Positions 26,541-35,165 of a stretch of DNA of 64,000 nucleotides are shown here, piece after piece. Source of the stretch: Clostridiaceae bacterium (GTDB lineage Bacteria; Bacillota; Clostridia; Peptostreptococcales; Tindalliaceae); NCBI GenBank assembly GCA_011390155.1, contig JAABSW010000010.1, forward strand, positions 1 to 64,000, read 5' to 3'. The notes beneath the pieces were generated by a model that saw nothing but the letters and a program-made list of their open reading frames with translations, searched no databases and had not been told where the DNA came from. Each line of letters starts with the position of its first letter. The first letter of the stretch is position 1. A program made the translations under genes and the position numbers.

Positions 26541-26603
26541 ATGACGAACGTTCCTCTGTGAAGAAGTTTGCATATGAACGTTATTGAGGAAGGAGGGACA
26601 AAC
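26541..26603 (+). promoter_or_regulatory. L19 leader RNA (rplS autoregulatory leader)
   Basis: The leader has TTCCTC (26551-26556) complementary to GAGGAA (26586-26591), the latter overlapping the ribosome binding region GAGGAAGGAGG. AACGTT occurs on both sides, at 26547 and 26577. This arrangement resembles the L19 leader of Bacillota, where ribosomal protein bL19 is thought to bind and reduce its own translation. The assignment rests on position and pairing. Confidence 0.65.
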
Positions 26604-26948
26604 ATGGACTTAATTCGTACTTTAGAGCAAGAAAACATGAATAAGGACCAAGTTGCATTTAACACAGGTGATACTGTTAAAGTGCATGTAAAGGTTAAAG
26701 AGGGTACACGTGAACGTATTCAGGTATTCGAAGGTATTGTCATCAAAAGACAAGGCGGCGGAATTCGTGAAACTTTCACTGTGAGAAGAATCGCTTCAGG
26801 TGTTGGTGTGGAAAGAACATTTCCTGTACATTCACCCAAAATTGATAAAATTCAAGTTGTTAAACGTGGTAAAGTCAGAAGAGCGAAACTTCACTACATT
26901 CGTGATCGAATAGGCAAAGCAGCCTTTAAAATTAAAGAAAAACGGTAA
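26604..26948 (+). CDS. rplS: 50S ribosomal protein bL19
   Basis: A 114-residue bL19. [33 protein letters not shown] and [13 protein letters not shown] are conserved. ATG 26604 has AGGAGGG just upstream; an in-frame ATG 36 bases earlier lies within the leader hairpin. It is separately promoted from trmD and followed by a strong hairpin. Confidence 0.97.
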   Translation: MDLIRTLEQENMNKDQVAFNTGDTVKVHVKVKEGTRERIQVFEGIVIKRQGGGIRETFTVRRIASGVGVERTFPVHSPKIDKIQVVKRGKVRRAKLHYIRDRIGKAAFKIKEKR

Positions 26949-26950
26949 CA

Positions 26951-26976
26951 GAAAGGGACTCATTGTAGTCCCTTTC
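26951..26976 (+). terminator. Strong hairpin after rplS, probable partial terminator
   Basis: GAAAGGGACT pairs perfectly with AGTCCCTTTC around a six-base loop. Only a mixed CATTAT tail follows, so termination may be incomplete and allow read-through into rbgA. It may also protect the rplS message from 3' decay. Confidence 0.6.
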
Positions 26977-26998
26977 ATTATAGGGGTGAAAGAAGCAC

Positions 26999-27841
26999 AT
27001 GATGATAAATTGGTATCCTGGTCATATGAAAAAGACTGAAGCACTATTGAAAGAACAACTTAAGTTAATTGACGTTGTCTTAGAATTGGTTGATGCGAGA
27101 ATACCAAAAAGTAGCAGAAACCCAAAATTTTTAGACCTTTTTAAGGATAAAAAGAGAGTGATTGTACTTAACAAGGCAGATTTAGCAGATGAAAAAGTGA
27201 CGATTGAATGGAAAACATATTTTGAAAACCAGGGAATGCAAGTGATTGTTACAAATGCGATTACAGGCGGTACAGCCAGGTATATTCAGGAAGCAGTAAC
27301 CCATGCATTTCAGGAAAAAAGCCAACAACTGATAAACAGAGGAAGAAAATCCAGACCTGCACGTGTGATGGTTGTTGGAATTCCAAATGTTGGAAAATCA
27401 ACAATCATTAACCAATTAGCTGGAAAAGGCAGTGCAAAAACAGGCGATAAACCTGGTGTTACCAGAGGAAAACAATGGATCAAGGTTCATGCGCAAATTG
27501 AACTCTTAGACACACCTGGTATATTGTGGCCTAAATTTGAAGACGAGATCACGGGAATTCACCTGGCACAAACTGGAGCAATCAGAGATGAGATCATTGA
27601 CCAGGAAGAATTGGCTCATGAATTGGTTGGAGAATTGCTGATGTTGTATCCAGAACAGCTTAATAAGCGGTATGGTGGAGATGTAACGATGGACCCTCTG
27701 GATTATATGAAATGGATTGCAAAATCAAGAGGATGTATTTTAAAAGGCGGCGAGGTAGATCTATTGAGAGTAGCCACCATTCTCCTGGATGAATTTCGAG
27801 GAGGCAAGATTGGCAGAATTTCACTTGAAAGCCCAGAATAA
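26999..27841 (+). CDS. rbgA: Ribosome biogenesis GTPase RbgA (YlqF)
   Basis: RbgA is a circularly permuted GTPase required for late 50S assembly. The G4 motif NKAD comes before the P-loop GIPNVGKSTIIN, and G3 is DTPGI. The start NWYPGHMKKTEALLKEQ is diagnostic. Length is 280 residues, with a C-terminal ANTAR-like RNA-binding region. ATG 26999 or the adjacent ATG 27002 could be the start. The GGGGTGAA site lies upstream. Confidence 0.95.
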   Translation: MMINWYPGHMKKTEALLKEQLKLIDVVLELVDARIPKSSRNPKFLDLFKDKKRVIVLNKADLADEKVTIEWKTYFENQGMQVIVTNAITGGTARYIQEAVTHAFQEKSQQLINRGRKSRPARVMVVGIPNVGKSTIINQLAGKGSAKTGDKPGVTRGKQWIKVHAQIELLDTPGILWPKFEDEITGIHLAQTGAIRDEIIDQEELAHELVGELLMLYPEQLNKRYGGDVTMDPLDYMKWIAKSRGCILKGGEVDLLRVATILLDEFRGGKIGRISLESPE

Positions 27842-27852
27842 GAGGTGAAAAA

Positions 27853-28476
27853 ATGAATGCATTTATATATGAAAAGACTTTGTGGGACAAAGGGATAAAA
27901 CATATTGCATGCTGCGATGAAGTTGGACGCGGTTGTCTATTTGGACCAGTTGTTGCAGCAGCAGTCATATTAAAACCATATCAGTATATTGATGGTGTAA
28001 AAGATTCAAAAAAGCTATCTGAAAAGAAAAGAAGAATGTTTTATCATGAAATAACTGAAAAAGCAGAAGCGATTGGTGTTGGAATTATTTCTGTTGGAAC
28101 AATTGAAGAAATTAACATTAAAAATGCGTCAAAATTAGCAATGAAGATGGCAGTGGAAAAGTTAACAACCAATAGAGGAATTAAGCTTACACCTGAGGCA
28201 ATGCTAATTGATGCTGAAACCATTGACTTGCCATACAACCAAGAAGCTGTAATACATGGGGAAGATCATGTGCATGGTATTGCAGCAGCTTCTATCATTG
28301 CAAAGGTAACGAGAGACCATATGTGCCTTGATTGGCATCTGAAATATCCTGAATATGGGTTGGATCAAAACAAAGGGTATGGAACAAAAGCACACAGAGA
28401 AGCAATTCTGGTCCATGGACCATCACCCATGCATAGAATGAGTTTTTTAAAAAAGATTTTGGAGCATAAAAGATGA
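27853..28476 (+). CDS. rnhB: Ribonuclease HII
   Basis: RNase HII removes ribonucleotides from DNA and RNA-DNA hybrids. CDEVGRGCLFGPVVAAAV supplies the first two acidic ligands, and IDAETIDLP and HGIAAASIIAKVTRD the others. DSKKLSEKKR is conserved. Length is 207 residues. GAGGTGAA precedes ATG. It overlaps yraN by four bases. Confidence 0.95.
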   Translation: MNAFIYEKTLWDKGIKHIACCDEVGRGCLFGPVVAAAVILKPYQYIDGVKDSKKLSEKKRRMFYHEITEKAEAIGVGIISVGTIEEINIKNASKLAMKMAVEKLTTNRGIKLTPEAMLIDAETIDLPYNQEAVIHGEDHVHGIAAASIIAKVTRDHMCLDWHLKYPEYGLDQNKGYGTKAHREAILVHGPSPMHRMSFLKKILEHKR

Positions 28477-28835
28477 CTAATAAAAACCAAATAACCGGAA
28501 AACACGGAGAAGAAATTGCGGAAACTCATTTAATTGATAATGGATATGAGATCATCACAAAAAACTACCGATGCCGTTTCGGAGAAATAGATATAATAGC
28601 GGCCAGGAACAGCACATTGATTTTTGTGGAAGTTAAAACAAGATCTCATCAACGCTATGGTTTGCCCAGAGAATCGGTGACGTACGCAAAACAGAGAGTG
28701 ATTATTAAAACAGCGCAACAATATATTCAACGATATAAAATAAAGGATAAACTCTTTCGTTTTGATGTGATAGAAATATACTATGACAGACAACCTACAC
28801 AAGTAGTACATATAGACAATGCATTTAGCCTTTAA
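28473..28835 (+). CDS. yraN: YraN family putative endonuclease (UPF0102)
   Basis: A 120-residue protein of the YraN/UPF0102 family with a PD-(D/E)xK nuclease-like core: FGEIDIIAARN and FVEVKTRSHQRYG contain the acidic and lysine residues. Its substrate is unknown. It is often found next to rnhB, as here, with ATGA overlap. Family assignment is firm, the function is not. Confidence 0.92.
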   Translation: MTNKNQITGKHGEEIAETHLIDNGYEIITKNYRCRFGEIDIIAARNSTLIFVEVKTRSHQRYGLPRESVTYAKQRVIIKTAQQYIQRYKIKDKLFRFDVIEIYYDRQPTQVVHIDNAFSL

Positions 28836-28870
28836 TAAAGAAATGACATCATAGGAAGGAAGGTTATTGA

Positions 28871-30406
28871 ATGCTTGCTAAAACAACAACAGCCAGCCTA
28901 CTGGGGCTGCAGGTGCTTAAAATAGATGTGGAAGTTGATACATCCAACGGTCTTCCATCTGTTAATATAGTTGGATTACCAGATGCTTCGATTAAAGAAT
29001 CAAAAGACAGGGTAAGAGCAGCCATTGAAAACAGCGGTTTTGAATATCCAATGCAGAGAGTGACCATAAACCTGGCACCAGCTGATTCAAGAAAAGAAGG
29101 AACTCATTTTGATCTTCCCATCGCGCTGGCCATTTTAATGTCTACAAATCAAATTAGTAAAGAATCATTATTAGATACAGTTATTATCGGAGAACTTTCA
29201 CTGGATGGATCTATTCTAAAAGTTAACGGTGTTTTACCAATGATAATGGAACTAAAAAGAATGGGTTTTAAAAAAGTTATTGTTCCAGTAGAAAATCGAT
29301 ATGAATTAAGTATGTTAAAAGGTTTAACCTGTTTTTTTGCCGATAACCTGAAATCATTAGTTAAGCAGATTCAGGCTAAAATAGAATTTGAAGAGATAGA
29401 TTCCTTTTCTCTTATAGATACTACACCATCTGAAATAACTGAAAATATCGATGACTTAAGTGGTCAGGAAAATGTGAAAAGAGCGTTGGAGATAGCTGCG
29501 GCAGGAGGACACAATCTTATAATGATAGGCCCTCCGGGTTCCGGGAAAACAATGGCTGCCAGGAGAATACCTTCGATTTTACCTGAAATGAGTTTTGAAG
29601 AAGCAATGGAAGTAGCTTCTATTTATAGTGCAGCTGGTCTACTAAAGCCAACTAAATCATTTTTCCAACAAAGACCTTTTAGAGCGCCTCACCACACAAC
29701 CTCTGCAGTGGCACTCACCGGAGGCGGAAGAATTCCACGCCCAGGCGAGATCTCATTAAGTCATCGCGGTGTTTTGTTCCTTGATGAATTACCGGAATTC
29801 GATAAAAAGTCATTGGAAATTTTGCGACAACCGCTGGAAGATGGTGAAGTGACCATATCCAGATCAGCAGGATCATTTTCATTTCCCAGCGAATTTATGC
29901 TTGTGGCAGCATTGAATCCATGTCCCTGTGGATATCATGGATTCGAGGATAGTGGACATACGTGCCAGTGCGCTCCCTACCAGGTTCAACGCTACGCTAA
30001 CCGCATATCAGGACCACTACTTGACAGAATGGATTTGTATGTGGAATGCAGACGCGTAGAATATGAAGACCTAACTACAAAACGTAAGAGTGATAACACT
30101 GAGCAGATAAAAGCAAAAATAGCTGAGGCAAGAAAGATACAGCACAATCGATATAATGGGACTTCAATCAAGACAAATGCAGAAATCAAACCAGCCAGTA
30201 TTCAAAAATACTGTTTGTTAGATAATGAAGCAGAAATCATAATGAAAGAAGCTTTCATAAAGATGAAACTAAGCGCAAGAGGATATCATCGAATATTAAA
30301 AGTAGCCAGAACCATCGCAGATCTGGATTTAAGCGAAATGATTGAAACACAACATTTGGCAGAAGCATTGCAGTTTAGAACGCTTCATCATTTTAAAAGG
30401 AGCTGA
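28871..30406 (+). CDS. comM: YifB/ComM family Mg chelatase-like AAA ATPase
   Basis: This 511-residue AAA+ ATPase is homologous to ComM, a branch-migration helicase in natural transformation. The N-terminal Lon-substrate-like domain contains VNIVGLPDASIKESKDRVR. Walker A is GPPGSGKTMAARR and Walker B is FLDELPEF. A cysteine cluster, PCPCGYHG, lies before the C-terminal domain. GGAAGG precedes ATG. It is followed five bases later by dprA, another transformation gene; the pair is common in Clostridia, even in strains not known to be competent. Confidence 0.92.
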   Translation: MLAKTTTASLLGLQVLKIDVEVDTSNGLPSVNIVGLPDASIKESKDRVRAAIENSGFEYPMQRVTINLAPADSRKEGTHFDLPIALAILMSTNQISKESLLDTVIIGELSLDGSILKVNGVLPMIMELKRMGFKKVIVPVENRYELSMLKGLTCFFADNLKSLVKQIQAKIEFEEIDSFSLIDTTPSEITENIDDLSGQENVKRALEIAAAGGHNLIMIGPPGSGKTMAARRIPSILPEMSFEEAMEVASIYSAAGLLKPTKSFFQQRPFRAPHHTTSAVALTGGGRIPRPGEISLSHRGVLFLDELPEFDKKSLEILRQPLEDGEVTISRSAGSFSFPSEFMLVAALNPCPCGYHGFEDSGHTCQCAPYQVQRYANRISGPLLDRMDLYVECRRVEYEDLTTKRKSDNTEQIKAKIAEARKIQHNRYNGTSIKTNAEIKPASIQKYCLLDNEAEIIMKEAFIKMKLSARGYHRILKVARTIADLDLSEMIETQHLAEALQFRTLHHFKRS

Positions 30407-30411
30407 CACAG

Positions 30412-31503
30412 ATGGAAGAAAGAGACTACTTGATAGCCCTTAGCGTAGCTGGCTTACATTATTCAAAGTTGCTATCTGATTTAAAGGATTTTTTTGGTTC
30501 TTTTGAAAATGTATTTAGTGCTTCAGAAGAACTTTTGGAGAAAGTAATTGGTAATGGCCCTTACCGCAATAAGATTATTAAAGAAGCGATTAATGATACA
30601 GAAGAACTTCAAAGAAGAATAGAAGAAATTAATGAACAATATACAATCATAACGTTGCTGGATGATCATTATCCAGAAAATCTACAGGAAATATATGATC
30701 CACCATGGGTATTGTATACAAAAGGAAAACCCTTAAACTCTCATCCGATGATTGGAATGGTTGGAGCCAGAAAAGCATCAACATATGGGAAATGGGCGGC
30801 TGATTATTTTGCCAGGGAATTGGCTAAACGCGAAGTGGGTATTGTTAGTGGCTTGGCCTATGGTATTGACGCTTCTGGTCACCAAGGTTGCCTTGACGCT
30901 GGGGGTTATAGTATTGGTGTTTTAGGTTGTGGAATCGATAAAACATATCCTTCTTCTAATCGGAAACTATACCAGGAACTGGAAAGAAAGGGAACCATCA
31001 TAAGCGAGTATGCACCTGGGGTTGAACCTCAAAAGCATTTTTTTCCTGCAAGGAATAGGATCATCAGCGGTTTGTCAGCCGGTGTATTCGTAATAGAAGC
31101 TCGAGAACGGAGTGGGGCACTTATAACAGCTGAATTTGCTATGGAACAAGGCAGAGAAGTTTACGCTTTACCTGGCAACATAAACAGTCAGCTAAGTATT
31201 GGAACAAATAAATTGTTAAGGGATGGCGCCCGACTGGTCCTTGAGATAGATGATGTAATTGGGCCAATTGAGTCTATATTACCAGTTAAAAATTACAATA
31301 GTGAAGCGTATGAAGTTAACATAGCATTGAGCAGTAATGAAAAATCTGTCATGAACCTTGTAGCGGAAGAACCTATGCCAATAGAGACGCTTTTACATAG
31401 ATCTGATCTTACTATTTCTGAACTAAATGGAATACTTACCATCCTGGAATTAAAAGGCTTGGTGCAACAACTGCCAGGTAAAAGATTTACAGCGTATAGA
31501 TAA
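30412..31503 (+). CDS. dprA: DNA-processing protein DprA
   Basis: DprA loads RecA on single-stranded DNA taken up during transformation. The Rossmann core contains GMVGARKASTYGKW, GLAYGIDASGHQGCLDAGG, LGCGIDKTYPSSN and SALITAEFA-like residues (SGALITAEFAMEQGREV). A C-terminal winged-helix (DML1) region follows, with LLHRSDLTISELNGILTILE. Length is 363 residues. GGAGC precedes ATG. Its 3' end contains the topA promoter. Confidence 0.95.
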   Translation: MEERDYLIALSVAGLHYSKLLSDLKDFFGSFENVFSASEELLEKVIGNGPYRNKIIKEAINDTEELQRRIEEINEQYTIITLLDDHYPENLQEIYDPPWVLYTKGKPLNSHPMIGMVGARKASTYGKWAADYFARELAKREVGIVSGLAYGIDASGHQGCLDAGGYSIGVLGCGIDKTYPSSNRKLYQELERKGTIISEYAPGVEPQKHFFPARNRIISGLSAGVFVIEARERSGALITAEFAMEQGREVYALPGNINSQLSIGTNKLLRDGARLVLEIDDVIGPIESILPVKNYNSEAYEVNIALSSNEKSVMNLVAEEPMPIETLLHRSDLTISELNGILTILELKGLVQQLPGKRFTAYR

Positions 31504-31514
31504 ACTGATATAAT
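31486..31514 (+). promoter_or_regulatory. Extended -10 sigma-A promoter of topA
   Basis: TTTACA, 17 bases, TATAAT with a TGA extension. The -35 box lies in the last codons of dprA. Predicted start near 31521, about 30 bases before the topA ATG. Confidence 0.75.
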
Positions 31515-31551
31515 CGTGCGTGAGTTTTTAAAATGCAAAAGAGGTGTTACC

Positions 31552-33630
31552 ATGTCAAAGTCATTGGTCATTGTCGAGTCTCCGGCAAAAGCAAAGACCA
31601 TCAAAAAATTTCTCGGAAGCCATTACACTGTGAAGGCAACAGTGGGTCATATTATTGACTTGCCTAAAAGCAAACTGGGCGTCGATGTTGATCAAGATTT
31701 CGAGCCGCAATACATCACCATAAGAGGAAAAGGACCTATCCTGACTGAAATTAAGAAAGAAGCCAAGAAAGCTAAAAGAGTTTTACTGGCGACTGACCTT
31801 GATCGCGAAGGAGAAGCAATTTCTTGGCATTTATCCAATGCATTAAATTTAAATGAAGATGAACCGTGCAGAATTGTTTTTAACGAAATAACTAAAAATG
31901 CAATTAAAGCTGCTGTTAAAAATCCTCGTATAATTGATAAGAAATTGGTGGATGCGCAACAAGCAAGGCGGGTATTGGACCGACTTGTTGGATATAACCT
32001 GAGCCCTCTGTTGTGGAAAAAACTAAGAAAAGGGCTGAGTGCAGGAAGAGTACAGTCAGTTGCAACAAAAATGATAAAAGATCGAGAAGAAGAAATTAAC
32101 CTTTTTGTTCCTCAGGAGTATTGGAACTTGGAACTGGAACTTGAAAATAGTAAAAAAGATCAGGTAACAGTGCAGTTTTATAAAGATGAAACAGGTGCAA
32201 AGGAATTACCTGATGAAAAATCTGTGCAAAGAGTTTTACAGAAAATAGATGGATTGGATCTGACAGTTGTACAGATCAAAGAAACTGAAAAAAGAAGAAA
32301 TCCATTTGACCCATTCACTACGAGCACATTGCAGCAGGAAGCATCAAATAAACTTGGATTTGCAACACGTAAAACAATGATGATAGCACAACAACTGTAT
32401 GAAGGAATTGACATAGGGAAAGAAGGAACAATCGGTTTAATAACATATCTTCGAACAGATTCAATACGGATCTCAGATGATGCCAATAAATCTGTGCGGG
32501 GGTTTATCGTAGACAAGTATGGGAAAGAATACCTGGGACCTGACAAGTCAAATGCAAAAAAGAAGCAAAACAAATCTGTTCAGGATGCACACGAAGCTAT
32601 TCGACCGACAGATATAGACAGAACCCCTGACGCGATGAAAGCCTTTTTAAGTAATGATCAATATAAGTTATATAAACTAATCTGGGAGAGATTTGTTGCC
32701 AGTAGAATGAAACCAGCTCTTTATAAAAACATCAGTGTCATTATGGATGCTGAAAAGATTCAATTTAAAGCCAATGGATCTAGATTATTATTTGATGGCT
32801 TTCTAAAAGTATATAGCTTTGCCTCCATTGCAAAAGATCAACTTTTGCCTACAGTTACAGAGGGTGAATTGTACAAGCAGTTAAAGTCAAACTCATCTCA
32901 GCATTTCACACAACCACCTGCGCGCTATACAGAGGCAAGTTTGGTAAAGGCGATGGAAGAACTGGGCATTGGAAGACCTAGTACTTATTCGCCGACAATA
33001 AGTACAATCCTGGCAAGAGGATATGTGGAAAAAGAAGCTAAAACCCTGAAACCAACGGAACTGGGAATTCTGGTAACACGCTTGCTGGAAGATTATTTTG
33101 AAAAAATTATTGATGTGAATTTCACTGCAAAAATGGAAAAACAGTTAGATGAAATTGAAGATGGTGAAGAGGATTGGAAGCATTTAATCAGGGAATTTTA
33201 CGGACCCTTTAACGAATTACTTCAACACGCTGATGAGCATGTTGAAGAAGTGGATTTTGTTGAAGAAAGTGATGAAGTTTGCGAGAAATGTGGAGCATCC
33301 ATGCTTATAAAATATGGTCGATATGGAAAATTTCTTGCTTGTTCAAATTACCCTGAGTGCGAAAACACCAAGCCTTTTGTGAAAAAAATTGGTGTGCATT
33401 GTCCCCTTTGTGAAGATGGTGAAGTTGTTGAGAGAAAGTCTAAAAAAGGCAGAATATTTTATGGATGCAATAAATTTCCGGATTGTCGCTTTGTCTCATG
33501 GAATAAGCCTGTTAATGAAAAATGTCCAAAATGCGATTCTTTGTTAGTCATCAAGAAAACAAAGAAAGAAACTAAATTAGTATGCCCTAACAAAGAATGC
33601 TCATTTGAAAAAAAAATGGATGAAACCTAG
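31552..33630 (+). CDS. topA: DNA topoisomerase I
   Basis: TopA relaxes negative supercoils through a 5' phosphotyrosine link. The TOPRIM domain begins LVIVESPAKAKTIKKFLG with the acidic triad in ATDLDREGEAISWHL. The active tyrosine is in ITYLRTDSIRIS. Three zinc-ribbon segments end the protein (CEKCG...CSNYPEC, CPLC...CNKFPDC, CPKC...CPNKEC). Length is 692 residues from ATG 31552, with GAGGTG upstream. It precedes codY; trmFO, xerC/codV, hslV and hslU, present between these in Bacillus, are absent. Confidence 0.97.
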   Translation: MSKSLVIVESPAKAKTIKKFLGSHYTVKATVGHIIDLPKSKLGVDVDQDFEPQYITIRGKGPILTEIKKEAKKAKRVLLATDLDREGEAISWHLSNALNLNEDEPCRIVFNEITKNAIKAAVKNPRIIDKKLVDAQQARRVLDRLVGYNLSPLLWKKLRKGLSAGRVQSVATKMIKDREEEINLFVPQEYWNLELELENSKKDQVTVQFYKDETGAKELPDEKSVQRVLQKIDGLDLTVVQIKETEKRRNPFDPFTTSTLQQEASNKLGFATRKTMMIAQQLYEGIDIGKEGTIGLITYLRTDSIRISDDANKSVRGFIVDKYGKEYLGPDKSNAKKKQNKSVQDAHEAIRPTDIDRTPDAMKAFLSNDQYKLYKLIWERFVASRMKPALYKNISVIMDAEKIQFKANGSRLLFDGFLKVYSFASIAKDQLLPTVTEGELYKQLKSNSSQHFTQPPARYTEASLVKAMEELGIGRPSTYSPTISTILARGYVEKEAKTLKPTELGILVTRLLEDYFEKIIDVNFTAKMEKQLDEIEDGEEDWKHLIREFYGPFNELLQHADEHVEEVDFVEESDEVCEKCGASMLIKYGRYGKFLACSNYPECENTKPFVKKIGVHCPLCEDGEVVERKSKKGRIFYGCNKFPDCRFVSWNKPVNEKCPKCDSLLVIKKTKKETKLVCPNKECSFEKKMDET

Positions 33631-33644
33631 CTGTAAAAAACAAA

Positions 33645-33673
33645 TTGAATTTTTTGAATAATTGTGATAGGAT
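33645..33673 (+). promoter_or_regulatory. Promoter of codY with overlapping possible CodY box
   Basis: TTGAAT, 17 bases, TAGGAT with a TGA extension gives a sigma-A promoter starting near 33680. The segment 33648-33662 (AATTTTTTGAATAAT) matches the CodY box consensus AATTTTCWGAAAATT at 12 of 15 positions and overlaps the -35 and spacer, so autoregulation is plausible. AT-rich background makes the box uncertain. Confidence 0.55.
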
Positions 33674-33692
33674 TTGATTATGCAAAAATCAT

Positions 33693-33717
33693 GCTATGTG
33701 AAATGAAATCATATAGC
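33693..33717 (+). promoter_or_regulatory. Hairpin in the codY 5' leader
   Basis: GCTATGTGA pairs with TCATATAGC through nine pairs including one G-T, around a seven-base loop. It lies between the predicted transcription start and the AGGAGG of codY. It has no T tail, so a role in mRNA stability or translation is more likely than termination. Confidence 0.45.
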
Positions 33718-33743
33718 GATGACAAAAAAAAGGAGGTTCTGTG

Positions 33744-34523
33744 ATGTCTGCTTCATTACTAGAAAAAACAAGAAGAATTAACTCAATTCTTCAAAAGTCT
33801 GCAGAAAATACTGTATCATTTAACGAATTATGCCGTACATTAAGTGACATTCTTGATGCAAATGTGTATGTAGCAAGCTCAAAAGGAAAAGTTTTAGGTG
33901 TAAGTTTAACAGATACTTCAGATTGTCCCATTATTTTGGATGAACAAACAGGGGAAAAACGATTTCCTGATGAGTACAATGAACAGTTACTTCAAGTGAC
34001 TGAAACACAGTCAAATATTACCCAGGACGCGTTACTGAAATTGTTTAAATATGATGTGCAAAGTTATAACAAGCTGGTGACAGTAGTGCCTATACTTGGT
34101 AGTGCTCAGCGACTAGGAACAATGGTGCTGGCGCGACATGACCAAATGTTTTCTGATGATGACTTGATCATGGCTGAATATAGCGCTACTGTGGTTGGGC
34201 TTGAAATACTAAGAGCTAAGTCAGATGAAATTGAAGAAGAAGCCCGCAAGAAAGCAGTGGTTAAGATGGCGATTGACACCTTATCATATTCCGAGTTGGA
34301 AGCAGTGGAACATATTTTCAACGAGTTAAACGGAACCGAAGGACTGCTCGTTGCGAGTAAAATAGCTGATCGTGTAGGTATAACCAGATCAGTAATCGTA
34401 AACGCTTTAAGAAAATTCGAAAGTGCCGGGGTTATCGAGTCCAGATCGTTGGGCATGAAAGGGACTCATATTAGAATTCTGAACACAAGGTTATTGGAAG
34501 AACTTAGAAAACTAAAGCGCTAA
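33744..34523 (+). CDS. codY: GTP-sensing global transcriptional regulator CodY
   Basis: CodY responds to branched-chain amino acids and GTP, repressing amino acid, motility and other genes when nutrients are rich. The N-terminal GAF domain (about 1-155) is followed by a winged helix with [35 protein letters not shown]. Length is 259 residues. I chose ATG 33744, seven bases after AGGAGG, over GTG 33741. It has its own promoter and terminator. Its position directly before the motility operon fits its known control of flagellar genes, though no strong CodY box was found at flgB. Confidence 0.96.
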   Translation: MSASLLEKTRRINSILQKSAENTVSFNELCRTLSDILDANVYVASSKGKVLGVSLTDTSDCPIILDEQTGEKRFPDEYNEQLLQVTETQSNITQDALLKLFKYDVQSYNKLVTVVPILGSAQRLGTMVLARHDQMFSDDDLIMAEYSATVVGLEILRAKSDEIEEEARKKAVVKMAIDTLSYSELEAVEHIFNELNGTEGLLVASKIADRVGITRSVIVNALRKFESAGVIESRSLGMKGTHIRILNTRLLEELRKLKR

Positions 34524-34546
34524 ATAGAATTAAATAAAAGATTTTA

Positions 34547-34577
34547 AAAGAAGTCGTTAGCTAATGACTTCTTTTTT
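34547..34577 (+). terminator. Intrinsic terminator after codY
   Basis: AAAGAAGTCGTTAG pairs with CTAATGACTTCTTT (one G-T), followed by T residues up to 34577. It cleanly separates codY from the flagellar operon. Confidence 0.88.
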
Positions 34578-34657
34578 CCATATTTGTATATTTTGTGGCA
34601 AATAGTGAAAAGTTTATTACTGATAATGCTGTGGTCCCATAAATATTGAGCAAACTG

Positions 34658-34685
34658 TTTGCATATACACAACTTATGGTATAAT
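34658..34685 (+). promoter_or_regulatory. Sigma-A-type promoter of the fla/che operon
   Basis: TTTGCA, 16 bases, TATAAT preceded by TGG (extended -10). Predicted start is near 34692, about 64 bases before flgB. No sigma-D consensus was found, so the early operon seems to be read by the housekeeping sigma factor. Confidence 0.7.
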
Positions 34686-34715
34686 GTTGGGTGAAGATGC
34701 GTTGTAAAGCACATG

Positions 34716-34735
34716 ATATGCAATTGCATATTTTT
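34716..34735 (+). promoter_or_regulatory. Perfect palindrome with T run in the flgB leader
   Basis: ATATGCAATTGCATAT is a perfect 16-base palindrome, followed by TTTTT, and lies just before the flgB binding site. It may be a protein-binding operator or, as RNA, a weak attenuator hairpin. No known motility regulator site was recognised. Confidence 0.5.
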
Positions 34736-34755
34736 AAATGGAGGTGTTTCTTTCT

Positions 34756-35163
34756 ATGATAAATTTATACCAAAACATTGACCTAATGAATAGAGCCATG
34801 GACGCATCATGGAAAAGGAATGAAGTGATTGCCAACAACATTGCTAATGTTAACACACCAGGGTTTAAAAAAAGTTCAGTTGAATTCGAAAGCATATTGC
34901 AGGATGTGTTAAATAGGAATTCTATAAGGGGAATGCAAACTCATGAGAAACACATACCAATTGGACATGAAAACATAAGCAGTGTAAATTACGAAGTACA
35001 AGAACATTCTACCTACAGCACAAGGAGAGATGGCAACAACGTTGACATAGATGTTGAAATGGCAGAAAGATCGAAGAATGAGCTTTTATACCAAACGCTC
35101 AGTGCCCGTGTCAATAGTAGTTTCGAAAGAATGCGAACGGTCATTACTGAAGGGAGTAGATAA
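34756..35163 (+). CDS. flgB: Flagellar basal-body rod protein FlgB
   Basis: FlgB is the proximal rod protein. The 135-residue sequence has the axial-family N-terminal motif IANNIANVNTPGFKKSSVEF. The C-terminal helix ends NSSFERMRTVITEGSR. ATG 34756 has GGAGGTG upstream; an in-frame ATG 18 bases earlier overlaps the binding site. It is the first gene of a continuous operon reaching the end of the window, with only small gaps between genes. Confidence 0.96.
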   Translation: MINLYQNIDLMNRAMDASWKRNEVIANNIANVNTPGFKKSSVEFESILQDVLNRNSIRGMQTHEKHIPIGHENISSVNYEVQEHSTYSTRRDGNNVDIDVEMAERSKNELLYQTLSARVNSSFERMRTVITEGSR

Positions 35164-35165
35164 AG

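Noticed and set aside
34578-34657. Possible CodY boxes upstream of flgB, such as TATTTTGTGGCAAAT
   Set aside because: Only about 10 of 15 consensus positions match, which is expected by chance in such AT-rich sequence.
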